64,000 bases of DNA from Thunnus maccoyii (lineage: Eukaryota; Chordata; Actinopteri; Scombriformes; Scombridae). Of this stretch, positions 1 to 11,300 are shown piece by piece (positions within the stretch are counted from its first letter, which is position 1; every line of letters begins with the position of its first letter). Below the pieces are notes generated by a model. The model saw only the letters and a list, made by a program, of their open reading frames with translations. It searched no databases and was not told the origin of the DNA. The stretch lies in contig NC_056550.1 of the NCBI RefSeq assembly GCF_910596095.1, forward strand, positions 28,793,699 through 28,857,698. The letters run 5' to 3'. A program made the position numbers and the translations under genes.

Positions 1-254
1 ACTGAACTCAGAACTCACCACAAACTCTGGTTCTCTCTGTTATTTCCCTGCAGTCTCATAAAGCAGATTCATAAAGCCCTGCGATAGATGCACATTTTTT
101 TGCTTAAACTGAAACATTTTCAATTCACTGCTTGATTCACCGGACGTGTGCTCGAGTCAGTTTGTGTCTTTGCATTGACTTTGTATGAATATGCAACACC
201 TCTAAAATTATCTTTGCATTCTGTCTGACAGGAAAGAGAGGAAGAAGTACATGA

Positions 255-535
255 GTAGTATTATGAGCTTGATGTAGTTAAAGTATTGCAGTAAAAGTAC
301 ATAAGTATTATGAGCTTGATGTAGTTAAAGTATTGCAGTAAAAGTACATAAGTATTATGAGCTTGATGTAGTTAAAGTATTGCAGTAAAAGTACATAAGT
401 ATTATGAGCTTGATGTAGTTAAAGTATTGCAGTAAAAGTACATAAGTATTATGAGCTTGACGTAGTTAAAGTATTGCAGTAAAAGTACATAAGTATTATG
501 AGCTTGATGTAGTTAAAGTATTGCAGTAAAAGTAG
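255..535. repeat. 47-bp minisatellite, about 6 units
   Basis: About six near-perfect 47-bp units, each containing gagcttgatgtagttaaag and agtattgcagtaaaagtac. One unit carries cttgacgtag instead of cttgatgtag. The array is part of the composite repeat, and its copy number differs between genomic copies: about 6 here, 3 at 7430, 3 at 15713 and 5 at 41385. Confidence 0.9.
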
Positions 536-686
536 TGGTTTGGTCCCTCTGACTGATATATTATTATATATGACATCATTAGATTATTAATAGTGAAGCA
601 TCAGTGTTAGAGCAGCATGTTACTGTTGTAGCTGCTGGAGGTGGAGCTAGTTTACACTACTTTATATACAGTTAGCTAGTTTAGTC

Positions 687-1018
687 CAGTGGTTCCCAAC
701 CTAGGGGTCGGGCCCCTCCAAAGGGTCAGCAGATAAATCTGAGGGGTGGTGAGATGATTAATGGGAGAGGAAAGAAGAAAAAACAAAGTTCTGATACACA
801 AATCTGTTTTCAGTTTTTGGACTTTTTCTCTAATCTTTGATTTTTGCTGAAATATTGGATCATTTGAACATTTATTGAAATGAAAGCATGTGAGAAGTTT
901 AGAGGGAAAAATCACTATTTGGTGGAGCTGTTAACAACTCATAGACATGTGAAATGTGACCCCGACTACACACTGCTTTTTGTAAGACGTCAAAAGCCAA
1001 AAAGGTTGGAAACCACTG
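687..1018 (-). mobile_element. hAT-like MITE (332 bp) inside copy A
   Basis: The left end reads cagtggttcccaacct and the right end is its near-perfect inverted complement (15 of 16), the signature of many hAT/Charlie-type ends. The flanking 8-mers are gtttagtc (679-686) and gtttcatc (1019-1026), a decayed 8-bp target duplication. The copies at 15224-15555 and 40890-41221 are also exactly 332 bp. It is non-autonomous; the short open frames inside it are chance. Confidence 0.75.
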
Positions 1019-1208
1019 GTTTCATCTTTAACAATGTGTTGTATTTTAAAAGCTTGTTATATTATCCATTGTGTCAAATCTTCATCTGAAAAGTAACTAA
1101 AGCTGTCAAATAAATGTAGTGGAGTAGAAAGTATAAAGTAGCATCACATCAAAAGAGTACTTAAGTGCAGTACTTGAGTAAAGGTACTTAGTTACTTTCC
1201 TCCACAGC

Positions 1209-2640
1209 TATTAATGACCGAAAGCAGAGAAACTTGAAACAGGTAAAGTTGAGGATGGAACATCAACATATTTAAGATAATAACTTTTTTACAACTTTTT
1301 TGCCTGATGGTGGTTTGGTGTGTATGATGAGATGGTGAGTTCAGTGACCCTGAATGCAGCCTGACATTTACAGTTTCATTTATCTTCCGCCCCTTCCCGC
1401 CTCAGGCTGCCTGTCAAACCTAACCTGATGTTATGTAACTCTGTTATCTACAAACTGACTGTAAATCTATGAATTTTATCACCTGACAGTTTGCCTTCAG
1501 CTAATTCTCTACTGATGATAGAATAGAATAGAATAGAATAGAATAGAATAGAATGCCTTTATTGTCGTTGCACATTGTTGCAGAGGAGTGTGGACAGAAA
1601 AAAGGCATCAGAAGAATCATATTGTTGATACTTGTACACAGAATGATTAAATCACAGCTGATACAAGAAACCACAGACACTGTGAGACGTTCATTAGAAG
1701 AACTAGAATTAACAACCAGGTGAATAGAAGTTCTCAACATCCTCCAACAAAACGGAAGACTGTCTGCAACGATTGATCTGGTGCAATCAGCACAGTGACA
1801 TCTTGATTTTGGTTTGTTTTCGAGGATAAATTAAGGAGTTTTATGACCTTTGACCTTTGCTATGACCTGGCTCAAGTGGCCACAACAAAAGGGAGACACA
1901 CCAGTGTTAAATTTTATCAGAAAGATATTTTATTAAACCAAAGTTAAAGAGTTAACTAAATATGTAAAGTATGGGGGTGTGGAGTCAGTGAAGTCAGTAG
2001 TGTGTGTCGTGCATGAGTGGAAGATATGTGTGTGAGTGTTGTGAAGGTGCGTAAAAGCAAAGTAAATAACTAAAGTAACATAACAGAACCAAATGCAAAA
2101 CAGATCGAAACCCCAGATGACTCCATCACAAAGAGTAATAATGTTATTTTAAGGGATTCTTGTTTCGCAGTGGAGTGAAATTAAGAAGCTTTTACAGGTT
2201 GTGATTTATTGAATGTGTGTTTTGAATTTAACTCCACAAAAGAAAAAGAAATGTCGACTGTTGTCTTTGTTCTTAAAATCTCAGTGTTGGTTTCTGTCAT
2301 GACTTGGAGAGAAGATGAAAAGTTGAACCTCATTGTTGGGGATTGACAGAAGGTTTACAGAGCTTAAGCTTCTTTCAGAGCTGAGGTGTGGCCACAGATT
2401 GAACGTCAGAAAGTCACCAGAGGAGATCCTGAAGCCGACGGGGAGAAACGAGCTGACGAGTTATCAACAGCTTCTACCTTTTTCTACCCGTTCTACCTCT
2501 TTGCAGCTTCATGAGGTCACCTGGATGGTTTTCAATTAACAGCTGACGAATGTCAAAAGTTAATTGGTGGAATTTCTCACCTTCTCAATGCGTTTAAGAG
2601 CATCTGTTGTGTTGGTACACAGCAAACAGCCCCGTTCCGC
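1209..2640. other. Intergenic, no gene seen
   Basis: No exon or RNA gene is recognisable. The only structured element is a short pentanucleotide array (agaat/tagaa) at about 1518-1553. The remainder is ordinary AT-rich intergenic sequence. Confidence 0.6.
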
Positions 2641-3968
2641 TACTGCAGTAACTGTACTAATACTGTAGTAACTGTACTGATACTGTAGTAACTGCACTAA
2701 TACTGCAGTAACTGTACTAATACTGTAGTAACTGCACTAATACTGTAGTAACTGTACTAATACTGTAGTAACTGTACTAATACTGTAGTAACTGTACTAA
2801 AACTGTAGTAACTGCACTAATACTGTAGTAACTGCACTAATACTGTAGTAACTGTACTGATACTGTAGTAACTGTACTAATACTGTAGTAACTGTACTAA
2901 AACTGTAGTAACTGCACTAATACTGTAGTAACTGCACTAATACTGTAGTAACTGTACTGATACTGTAGTAACTGCACTAAAACTGTAGTAACTGCACTAA
3001 TACTGTAGTAACTGTACTGATACTGTAGTAACTGCACTAAAACTGTAGTAACTGCACTAAAACTGTAGTAACTGCACTAATACTGTAGTAACTGCACTAA
3101 TACTGTAGTAACTGTACTGATACTGTAGTAACTGTACTAAAACTGTAGTAACTGCACTAATACTGTAGTAACTGCACTAATACTGTAGTAACTGTACTGA
3201 TACTGTAGTAACTGCACTAAAACTGTAGTAACTGTACTAAAACTGTAGTAACTGCACATATACTGTAGTAACTGCACTAATACTGTAGTAACTGTACTGA
3301 TACTGTAGTAACTGCACTAATACTGTAGTAACTGTACTGATAGTGTAGTAACTGCACTGATACTGTAGTAACTGTACTGATACTGTAGTAACTGTACTAA
3401 TACTGTAATAACTGTACTGATACTGTAGTAACTGTACTAATACTGTAATAACTGTACTGATACTGTAGTAACTGCACTGATACTGTAGTAACTGTACTGA
3501 TACTGTAGTAACTGCACTGATACTGTAGTAACTGCACTAATACTGTAATAACTGTACTGATACTGTAGTAACTGTACTGATACTGTAGTAACTGTACTGA
3601 TACTGTAGTAACTGCACTAATACTGTAATAACTGTACTGATACTGTAGTAACTGCACTGATACTGTAGTAACTGTACTGATACTGTAGTAACTGTACTAA
3701 TACTGTAATAACTGTACTGATACTGTAGTAACTGTACTAATACTGTAATAACTGTACTGATACTGTAGTAACTGCACTAATACTGTAATAACTGTACTGA
3801 TACTGTAGTAACTGCACTGATACTGTAGTAACTGTACTGATACTGTAGTAACTGTACTGATACTGTAGTAACTGCACTGATACTGTAGTAACTGTACTGA
3901 TAGTGTAGTAACTGCACTGATACTGTAGTAACTGTGCTGATACTGTAGTAACTGTACTGATACTGCAG
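2641..3968. repeat. 20-bp minisatellite, about 66 units
   Basis: A continuous tandem array of a 20-bp unit of the form tactgtagtaactgtactaa with few point variants (gt/gc, taa/tga) and no length variants. Units up to about 3390 mostly end in ctaa. After that, ctga endings and a tgtaata variant dominate, so the array has two differently homogenised halves. The open frames on the minus strand are a by-product of a repeat without stops in that frame. Confidence 0.97.
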
Positions 3969-4099
3969 GAATCCATATTAATGTAAGAACCTCTCAGCTA
4001 AGTGAAGAGAAACAACGTTCGTCTTTACTTTAAGACATGAAGGTCAGAATCGTGGTGATGAAACTGTCTCTCATGAGGACCGAACAGGAGAGGAACTTT

Positions 4100-4300
4100 T
4101 AGGGCCGGACGATTAATCCATTTTTATTTTCAATTACGATTTTGGCTTCCAATGATTATGAAAACAAGATAATCGAGATAAAATGATTATTGTGCCAGTT
4201 TCTGTTTCACAATGATGATCTGTGTGGATTATACAACATTTAATAAAATGGAAGCATCATGTTAAATAATTGTGATTTTTGCCATAATCGAGCAGCCCTA
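4100..4300. mobile_element. Small hAT-like MITE
   Basis: A 201-bp element whose ends are inverted: tagggccggacgatta on the left, ataatcgagcagcccta on the right. The interior is AT-rich with repeated aaaatgattat words. No clear target duplication was found. The end sequences resemble common vertebrate hAT MITE termini (from memory). Confidence 0.6.
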
Positions 4301-5499
4301 ATTTTAACCCACCACATGTATCTCTAACAAATTGATCATTTTAATCCAAACTATGATCTTTCCATAAACCTAACCAGACCGTAACCACAACGCTGTCACA
4401 TCATAAAACATCATGTCGTCCTGCTGATTCCTGCTGATAGAGACGCAAGATTAGAAAATGCTGCTGTGTCGTTCTGGAGTCACATGATCAAACCACAGAT
4501 CTGGAGTTTAATGTGGAAGACTTGTTGGACAGACTGAAATTACATTCCATAGAGCCATGCTGCTAACGTGGCTGAAAATAGCATAAATAAATAGGACATT
4601 CTAAAGAGTGAACCCTGAACTTCTTCCTGCTGACGTGTCAGTTGGAGCTGCCATTAAAATGACGCAGCAATATTTTCATCAAATACAAATTACACCTGAG
4701 TCGACAGTTTGAAGCAGAGACACAGCAGAGAGGAGAGCTATCACGTAGCTTCTACCTGCAGGTATAAAAGTCCATATATAAGTTATTAATACATACATAC
4801 CTGTACGCATGCATGCAGAGACACATGCACCCACATATCATTCCCATCTTTCGGGGTTAAGTGCTTCTCTGGCTGCATGGTTGAGGCTGATACATGTGAC
4901 AGCAGATCAGTCTCCCATCAATCAGCTCCTCATCTTTTCTTTCCACACATCAGAAGTCTCTCCGCCGCCAGCTGAACAGATTAACCCTTAACACTCCATA
5001 CAGGCCGTTAGCATCAACAGTCACAGTCAAATCTGAACACACGGACATCATACATCATCATACAAATACTGTTAGACTCAGTTTGACTTGCACTTTCTTT
5101 GGATACCAGTATTACTGTAAATATCTATAAATCCACTTAGAAATCATTTGAGTTACAATCTCAATTTGGTTTCATTCCGTCATCAAAGGAAGGAAAGTGG
5201 AATTTCAGACAGAAACATAACATTAGCACAAAGCTAACAGAGATCAGCGGGGCGGCGGATCACCATCGGCCCTGTGTAGGCAGATCGCTCCGTCTTTAGC
5301 GGCTCCTGGTCGGCCCTCTGTCTGCACGCCGCTCAGAATGAAACATGAGGATTTCATGCAGATTTCTGAAAGTCAGATAGATTTGAAGGAGCAGATGTTT
5401 CTGGTGTCAGTTTGTTGTTGGAGCAGCTGATAAAAAGTTTAAAACTGGAACATTTAGTTTGTAGACTACACGTGTACTGACAAAAACTAGGAAAAGAGA
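4301..5499. other. Intergenic, no gene seen
   Basis: No exon-like open frame with splice signals, no RNA gene and no strong repeat structure was found by eye. Confidence 0.5.
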
Positions 5500-6176
5500 T
5501 CAGGTTTCTCCCATTTTAGCTTCCTGTAAAATCTAGAATAGAATTTAAAATCCTTCTCCTAACTTACAAAGCCCTTAATGATCAGGCACCATCATATCTT
5601 GAAGAGCTCATAGTACCGTATTATCCCACTAGAACACTGCGCTCCCAGTATGCAGCTTACTGGTGGTTCCTACAGTCTCCAAAAGTAGAATGGGAGGCAG
5701 AGCCTTCAGCTATCAGGCTCCTCTCCTGTGGAACCATCTTCCAGATTCGGTCCGGGGTGCAGACACCCTCTCTATGTTTAAGAGTAGGCTTAAAACTTTC
5801 CTTTTTGATAAAGCTTATAGTTAGGGCCGACCAAGCTCGCCTTGGACCAGCCCTTAGTTATGCTGCTATAGGCCTAGACTGCCGGGGGAATTCCCATGAT
5901 GCACTGAGCTCCTCTCTCCTCCTCCCTCTCCTCTCCATCTGTATGCATTCATGAACCATTAATGCATGTCACTAACTTGGCTTCTTCCATGGAGTTTTTG
6001 AGCTTTCTTGTCTCACAGGAAACCTTCAGCTGTGGACCAACTGCTGTCCAGTGTGACGCCTCATCGCTGCTGCTATTATTTTTAGTCATATTTCTATTAT
6101 TATTGTTGTTTTTCCTTGCGGCTGTCACCAAGCGCTGTTCATGGAGGAATGTTGGGTCTCTGTAAATTAAAGAGTA
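5500..6176 (+). mobile_element. L2/Maui-like LINE, 3' fragment
   Basis: The + strand encodes the C-terminal end of an L2-clade ORF2 with frameshifts: a RIEFKILLLTYKALN-like stretch at about 5535-5580, then the conserved tail containing FKSRLKTFLF-type residues at about 5775-5815. The same 3' untranslated sequence follows in the copies at 18448-19107, 13078-13420 and (reversed) 20388-20815. This copy stops at about 6176, before the ATTG-repeat tail seen in the others. It is dead: no intact frame. Confidence 0.8.
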
Positions 6177-7131
6177 GCTTTTTTAGCTCTGTTTTTGCTC
6201 TCTACCAACTCCTGAGGGAAATATCTGACTCTTTAGCTGCTAAACGCTCCACTATGTTCACCAGTTTGGTGCTGAGCAGGTAGTGTACTGTGGCTTTTTA
6301 CAGCTTTTTCTCTGAAAACGACGCTATGAGAGCGCTGAGAGTGAACCAGAACAGTAAAGTTGCAGCCGGACAGATAAACAATGAGCTGAAACTCACTATA
6401 AAGCTTTGCAAAGCCAAGAGGAGCTGCAGAGTCACTCATAATTCTCTGTAGGTTCATCACTACTTTCATAGGTATTAGAAACATATATGTTATGGCTGCG
6501 TTAAAGATACGTGAGGTCAGGGCTAGAGAATGGTGTTGCCTGTCATGAGGCCCAGTAGACTTATGACAGCACAGCCTGATACCTACTGCAGAGCCTCTTG
6601 ATTGGTCAAAACATGATTTAACATGAATTCTGGGACTCAGAGGAATTCTGAACCAACTTTTGCCACATTTTATTGTGTATTAATAACTGTGTGAACATAC
6701 AAGCAAAAACTGGCTATTGCATAAAACTTTTTTTGCATATATAGCGCCGCTCTTATGCAAGATGAAAATGTCAATATATGGCAGCCTGGCTGAGACATGT
6801 AGTGACTCTTCAAGAAGCCAGTAAATAAAGCGAGAGAACAATGCAAACATACCACAGCAGAGCTCAGAAATTAAACAACATGACAAGAAAGCTGCAGGTC
6901 GCCATGACGATACAATAAACTGACACTCTCTCTGTCTGCCAGAGGCGTCTTCCCACAGCGTGCACCTGAAGTAGGACGCTGTCAGACAGGTGAGAGCTGA
7001 CTGCCAGGAGGAGTTTCAGCCACTGTGAGCTCTTTGTGCTGAGAGGAAAAGTGCAATGCCAGCAGTAACATGATATACTGTGCAAGGATTTACTGGGCGT
7101 TATATCACACAGCCTGGAGGGACGTGTGAGT
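6177..7131. other. Intergenic, no gene seen
   Basis: No gene seen. The stretch around 6220-6260 (agctgctaaacgctccacta) resembles sequence common in fish repeats, but no boundaries could be drawn. Confidence 0.45.
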
Positions 7132-8247
7132 GTGCAGAAGTGGAAGAAGTACTATTTACTTAAGCAAGAGTACAATTAATTACAAAAATGTAAAAATAGT
7201 CCAGTTAAAGTACTGCATTAAATCATAATCATTCTTATTAAAGTTTAATGAGCTTTACTTATATAAAGCTGACAAGTATTCTCAGCTTTATATAAGTAAA
7301 TACTATCAACTAAATTTACCAAAAGTAAGGAAAGTTTTACACACTCAAATCAAATGGTGGAGGGTAAATATAGTGCACTATACAGAAAATAGGGAGATTT
7401 CAGACACGATGACACAGTCAGATCCCACTCTTCAGTATTGCAGTAAAAGTACATAAGTATTATGAGCTTGATGTAGTTAAAGTATTGCAGTAAAAGTACA
7501 TAAGTATTATGAGCTTGATGTAGTTAAAGTATTGCAGTAAAAGTACATAAGTATTATGAGCTTGATGTAGTTAAAGTATTGCAGTAAAAGTAGTGGTTTG
7601 GTCCCTCTGACTGATATATTATTATATATGACATCATTAGATTATTAATAGTGAAGCATCAGTGTTAGAGCAGCATGTTACTGTTGTAGCTGCTGGAGGT
7701 GGAGCTAGTTTACACTACTTTATATACAGTTAGCTAGTTTAGTCCAGTGGTTCCCAACCTAGGGGTGGGGCCCCTCCAAAGGGTCAGCAGATAAATCTGA
7801 GGGGTGGTGAGATGATTAATGGGAGAGGAAAGAAGAAAAAACAAAGTTCTGATACACAAATCTGTTTTCAGTTTTTGGACTTTTTCTCTAATCTTTGATT
7901 TTTGCTGAAATATTGGATCATTTGAACATTTATTGAAATGAAAGCATGTGAGAAGTTTAGAGGGAAAAATCACTATTTGGTGGAGCTGTTAACAACTCAT
8001 AGACATGTGAAATGTGACCCCGACTACACACTGCTTTTATAGAAGATCTCAATTGAGATAAACTCTGGTTTGATCTTTAATAGTGTTTTAATGTAAAATC
8101 CAAACCAAACAGTAACTCTATTTCCCTCTGAAATGTTGTAAAATAGATGTATTAAGTATCATTAATATGGAAATACTCAAGTAAAATACAAGTATGTCAA
8201 GATTACACTGAGGTTCAGTACTGGAGTAACTTGGTTACATTCCACCT
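7132..8247 (-). mobile_element. Composite interspersed repeat, copy B
   Basis: Inverted-orientation copy of the composite repeat with about 3 of the 47-bp units (7430-7590) and a truncated hAT-like MITE (starting at 7745 and losing its last 40 or so bases at about 8038). The right arm ends in gtaacttggttacattccac at about 8245, only 50-60 bp from the keratin TATA-like box. A segment at 7330-7435 has an inverted near-copy at 16178-16290. Confidence 0.7.
7254..7300. repeat. Perfect 19-bp inverted repeat (hairpin)
   Basis: The arms tttacttatataaagctga (7254-7272) and its exact complement (7282-7300) are separated by a 9-nt loop. It lies within the 5' arm region of copy B. Confidence 0.95.
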
Positions 8248-8393
8248 GTGGAGGTGTGGTGAACCCACCCCTCACCTGCAGTTCAGCCCACCTGAACACC
8301 TTTAAAAGGGGCAAACTGAGCCGTGGCTCCTCACTCTCCTCTCCAGCTCCCTCCAGCCAGAGAAGACAGACAGACAAACACCTTCTCCTCATC
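8248..8393 (+). promoter_or_regulatory. Keratin core promoter and 5' UTR
   Basis: A TATA-like tttaaaag lies at 8301-8308, about 90 bp before the start codon, so transcription probably starts near 8330. A CACCC-type box (acccacccctcacc, about 8264-8277) precedes it. The leader is short and pyrimidine-rich. The composite repeat copy B ends at about 8247, so the unique promoter is under 100 bp. The start site is inferred. Confidence 0.55.
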
Positions 8394-11300
8394 ATGACGA
8401 CCATGATGTACTCTTCGTCCTCACGGAGCTCCATGATTGGCGGTGGCCTGGGGCGAGCATCCCTCGGTGGAGGCATGAGCTCATTCAGCATGGCGGGAGG
8501 AGCAGGAGGTGGCGGTGTGAGGGTCTCTCAGGCCAGCAGGAGCTTCTCTTCCAGCGGCGGCGGCAGCTTTGGCTTTGGTGGCGGAGCAGGTGCAGGTTTT
8601 GGTGGTGGAGCAGGTGCAGGTTTTGGTGGAGGTGCAGGATTCGGGGCTGGCTTCGGCGGAGGAGCGGTGATGGAAGACAGCGTCATCGGCAACGGGAAGT
8701 TCACCATGCAGAACCTGAACGACCGCCTGGCCACCTACCTGGCCAAGGTGGCGGCACTGGAGAAGGCCAACGCTGACCTGGAGATGAAGATCAGGCAGTT
8801 TGTGGAGAGCAAGGTCGGCCCTTCCACCAGAGACTACAGCGCCTTCTTAGTCACCATCGCAGAGCTGCAAGGAAAGGTGAGGAAGAGGGGCAGCATGGGA
8901 AATGGTGTTCTGAGTCGTCTGTAGTTTTAGCTCTAGTCCAGGGATTCTCAGCCCTGATGCCTTTTATTAAACTTTTCAAAAATCTAACCATTAAAGAAAT
9001 GTTATATACAGGAAAAAAAAAACTACAGGAGCCAAAAAGAGCCGAGGTTGTAAGAATTAACTCAAGATAATTAACACAAGATAAATGATGAGACAATTAA
9101 CTCAAGAATAAAAAAAAACATTATTGCAACATTTGGCTTCCGTACACAATGGAAATAAATAAAGGAAAGAAATAAAAGAAGCAGCACAACAAAAAAACTT
9201 CTTCTTTTGTTCACATTTTTTTCAGTAAAAACCAAATAAACCAAATAAAATCCAGCTTCTAAATAAATGAACTTTAGAAGAAAAAAATAACTACAGAAAG
9301 GGTTACTGTGAGTTGTTTTCTTATAATTCAATTATCAATGAAAAACAAAAGACATTATTAACTTGTGAACTTGAGAATAAAATTATTGCATCTGATTATC
9401 TGATAACAAAGAAGATTGAGGCGGTGAGGATACAGCAGGACTCAGAGGTGTTGGATGGACGACACCTGTGTGTTAGAGATCCAGGTGAGGCTGCCGCGCC
9501 CCTCAGAACAAACTCTCATCAGTTTATTAAGACTCAGCTGACTTTATGGTGATATTTTAGCTTCGTAAAGGAATCCTGAATATAAATAGATCATCGACAA
9601 ATTAATCAGTGCTGAGAATAATTGTGTGATTGGTTGGAGTCATGTGGGTGTGAAATATGTTTGAATCTTATTGGGTGGAGTAGACTGGGGGGGTGGGGGG
9701 CTCTCAGTGATCGGATCTATGTCTCTGTAAAAGTAGGTCGACCATAAAGCATTTTTGTCAATAAATTTGTACTCTACACTTTCTCTCATGTACTGTCCCT
9801 TGAATTTATTTATTTATTTTACTTTTATCGTATCCTATTATACTTTACTTTGTTTGTATATTATCTTTATACAACACATATAGCATATTTCTTTATTTCC
9901 CATGTATATCGAGATACTTGGACACATAAGTGGAAGGAATAAAGCTCCATTTGATCTTATTTTATTTGTAAGAAACAAAAAGCTCATTTTAGTCTCATGT
10001 TTTCACAGTACATCTGTGTATTTACACATCTGTGTATTTACACATGTCTATAAATTAGTGATGATGTACTTTGAGGTCTTTTGACCCAACAAACTTTCAT
10101 CTTTTGGATTTGTGATGAATTGATCTTTTTTTGCATCTGAAAGCCTCCGCTGGTGTTATGTAGTGTTTGGTGCTGGTTCAGATGCAGGACTGATGTCATC
10201 TGTCTGATCTGGTTATAAAAACTTTATTGTTTTTGTTTTCAGATCCAGGACGCCATCATCGCCAAAGGTACAATCATACTGAGCATTGACAACGCCAAGC
10301 TGGCTCAGGACGACTTCAGAATCAAGTCAGTAACTTGTTTCTTTACTCTTCTTTCTTTCTTTCTTTCTTTCTTTCTTCTTTTTCTCTGAATGAATATAAA
10401 AAATAAATAGTTGATTTGCATCATTAGAATCAGCTGATTGATCATGTGATCCTTTCAGACCTTTAGTCTCTGTTTTTTGCACTTTGAGTTTTTGTTTTTG
10501 AAACAACAATAAAACAAAACCTGCCAGAGAAGTTACATATAATCAAATTAAGTAAAAACATTTTTATTCTGCAACTGCAGCATGTATACAGAGTAGACAA
10601 AAATATAGTCCGTACCCATCATCCCTCTTTTCAAAACAAGAGGAAGACTATAAAATCTTCACCAAAGTAGAAACAAGTGGGAAATAAACTAGAATACAAG
10701 CAGTTACATGACATCTATGTTTCAAAAGCTTAATATTTGTATCTTAAAGCTCTACCTGACTCTTAAGATAAAAACACAGAGACATGTATTTTTCACTCAG
10801 CTAAAAAGCAAGAAGTTGACCTTTAATCAGCAGGAGAGTTACAACCAGCCGCGTGGCTCCCTCTGCTGGCTGCTGTCAGAACTGCAGTAGGTGGATCTGA
10901 ACCTGTTGGAAAAACACCTCAAACTGTCAACTGACAACATCCTCTGAACATTATTAAATAATTAGTCTGTTGTAAAATAAAATATGGGCTCAAATTAGAT
11001 TCAAAAAGATTTCAAGTTCTGAAATTATATCCAGAAATTACTTCAAAGTCTTTAGTTGTATATGTGAAAAGTTTTATGTCATTTATTTATTTAATACAAT
11101 ACACATTAATTAACAGAATTAATTGGCAGATGCTGACATTTGTGAATGTTTAGCAAAGATTTATAGTTGAAGAAAAATGTTTGTGCATAAAAATTGTGCA
11201 CAATTTTTGTAATTACAAATTTTTGTCCTGCTTTTTGTGGTAAAGTCAGAACTCTCGACATATTTAGCAGCATCCTTACGATCATTCATACATAAAAACA

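Larger units (their letters stand above)
250..1207 (-). mobile_element. Composite interspersed repeat, copy A
   Basis: This is a fish interspersed repeat in inverted orientation. Its outer arms are rich in ACTTGAGTA/TACTCAAGT-type words (compare 1160-1200 here with 14990-15040 in copy C). Inside are a 47-bp tandem array (about 255-535) and a 332-bp hAT-like MITE (687-1018). The same three-part arrangement recurs at 7132-8247, 14985-15955 and 40669-41706, and in damaged form at 22895-23395 and 39318-40668. The embedded MITE is almost identical between copies, which points to fairly recent amplification or gene conversion. There is no coding capacity of its own. Confidence 0.75.

Noticed and set aside
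676..1089. 79- and 69-codon frames repeated identically in several places (also 7734-7973, 15153-15566, 40819-41232)
   Set aside because: They lie inside the hAT-like MITE on opposite strands. Their identity reflects repeat copies, not protein conservation.
2641..3968. CRISPR-like array
   Set aside because: Units are contiguous and near-identical with no unique spacers, and the genome is a vertebrate; it is a minisatellite.
3397..3976. Long minus-strand open frames with repeated Tyr/Ser/Val peptide
   Set aside because: They are the 20-bp minisatellite read in a stop-free frame; there is no start context, promoter or non-repetitive sequence.
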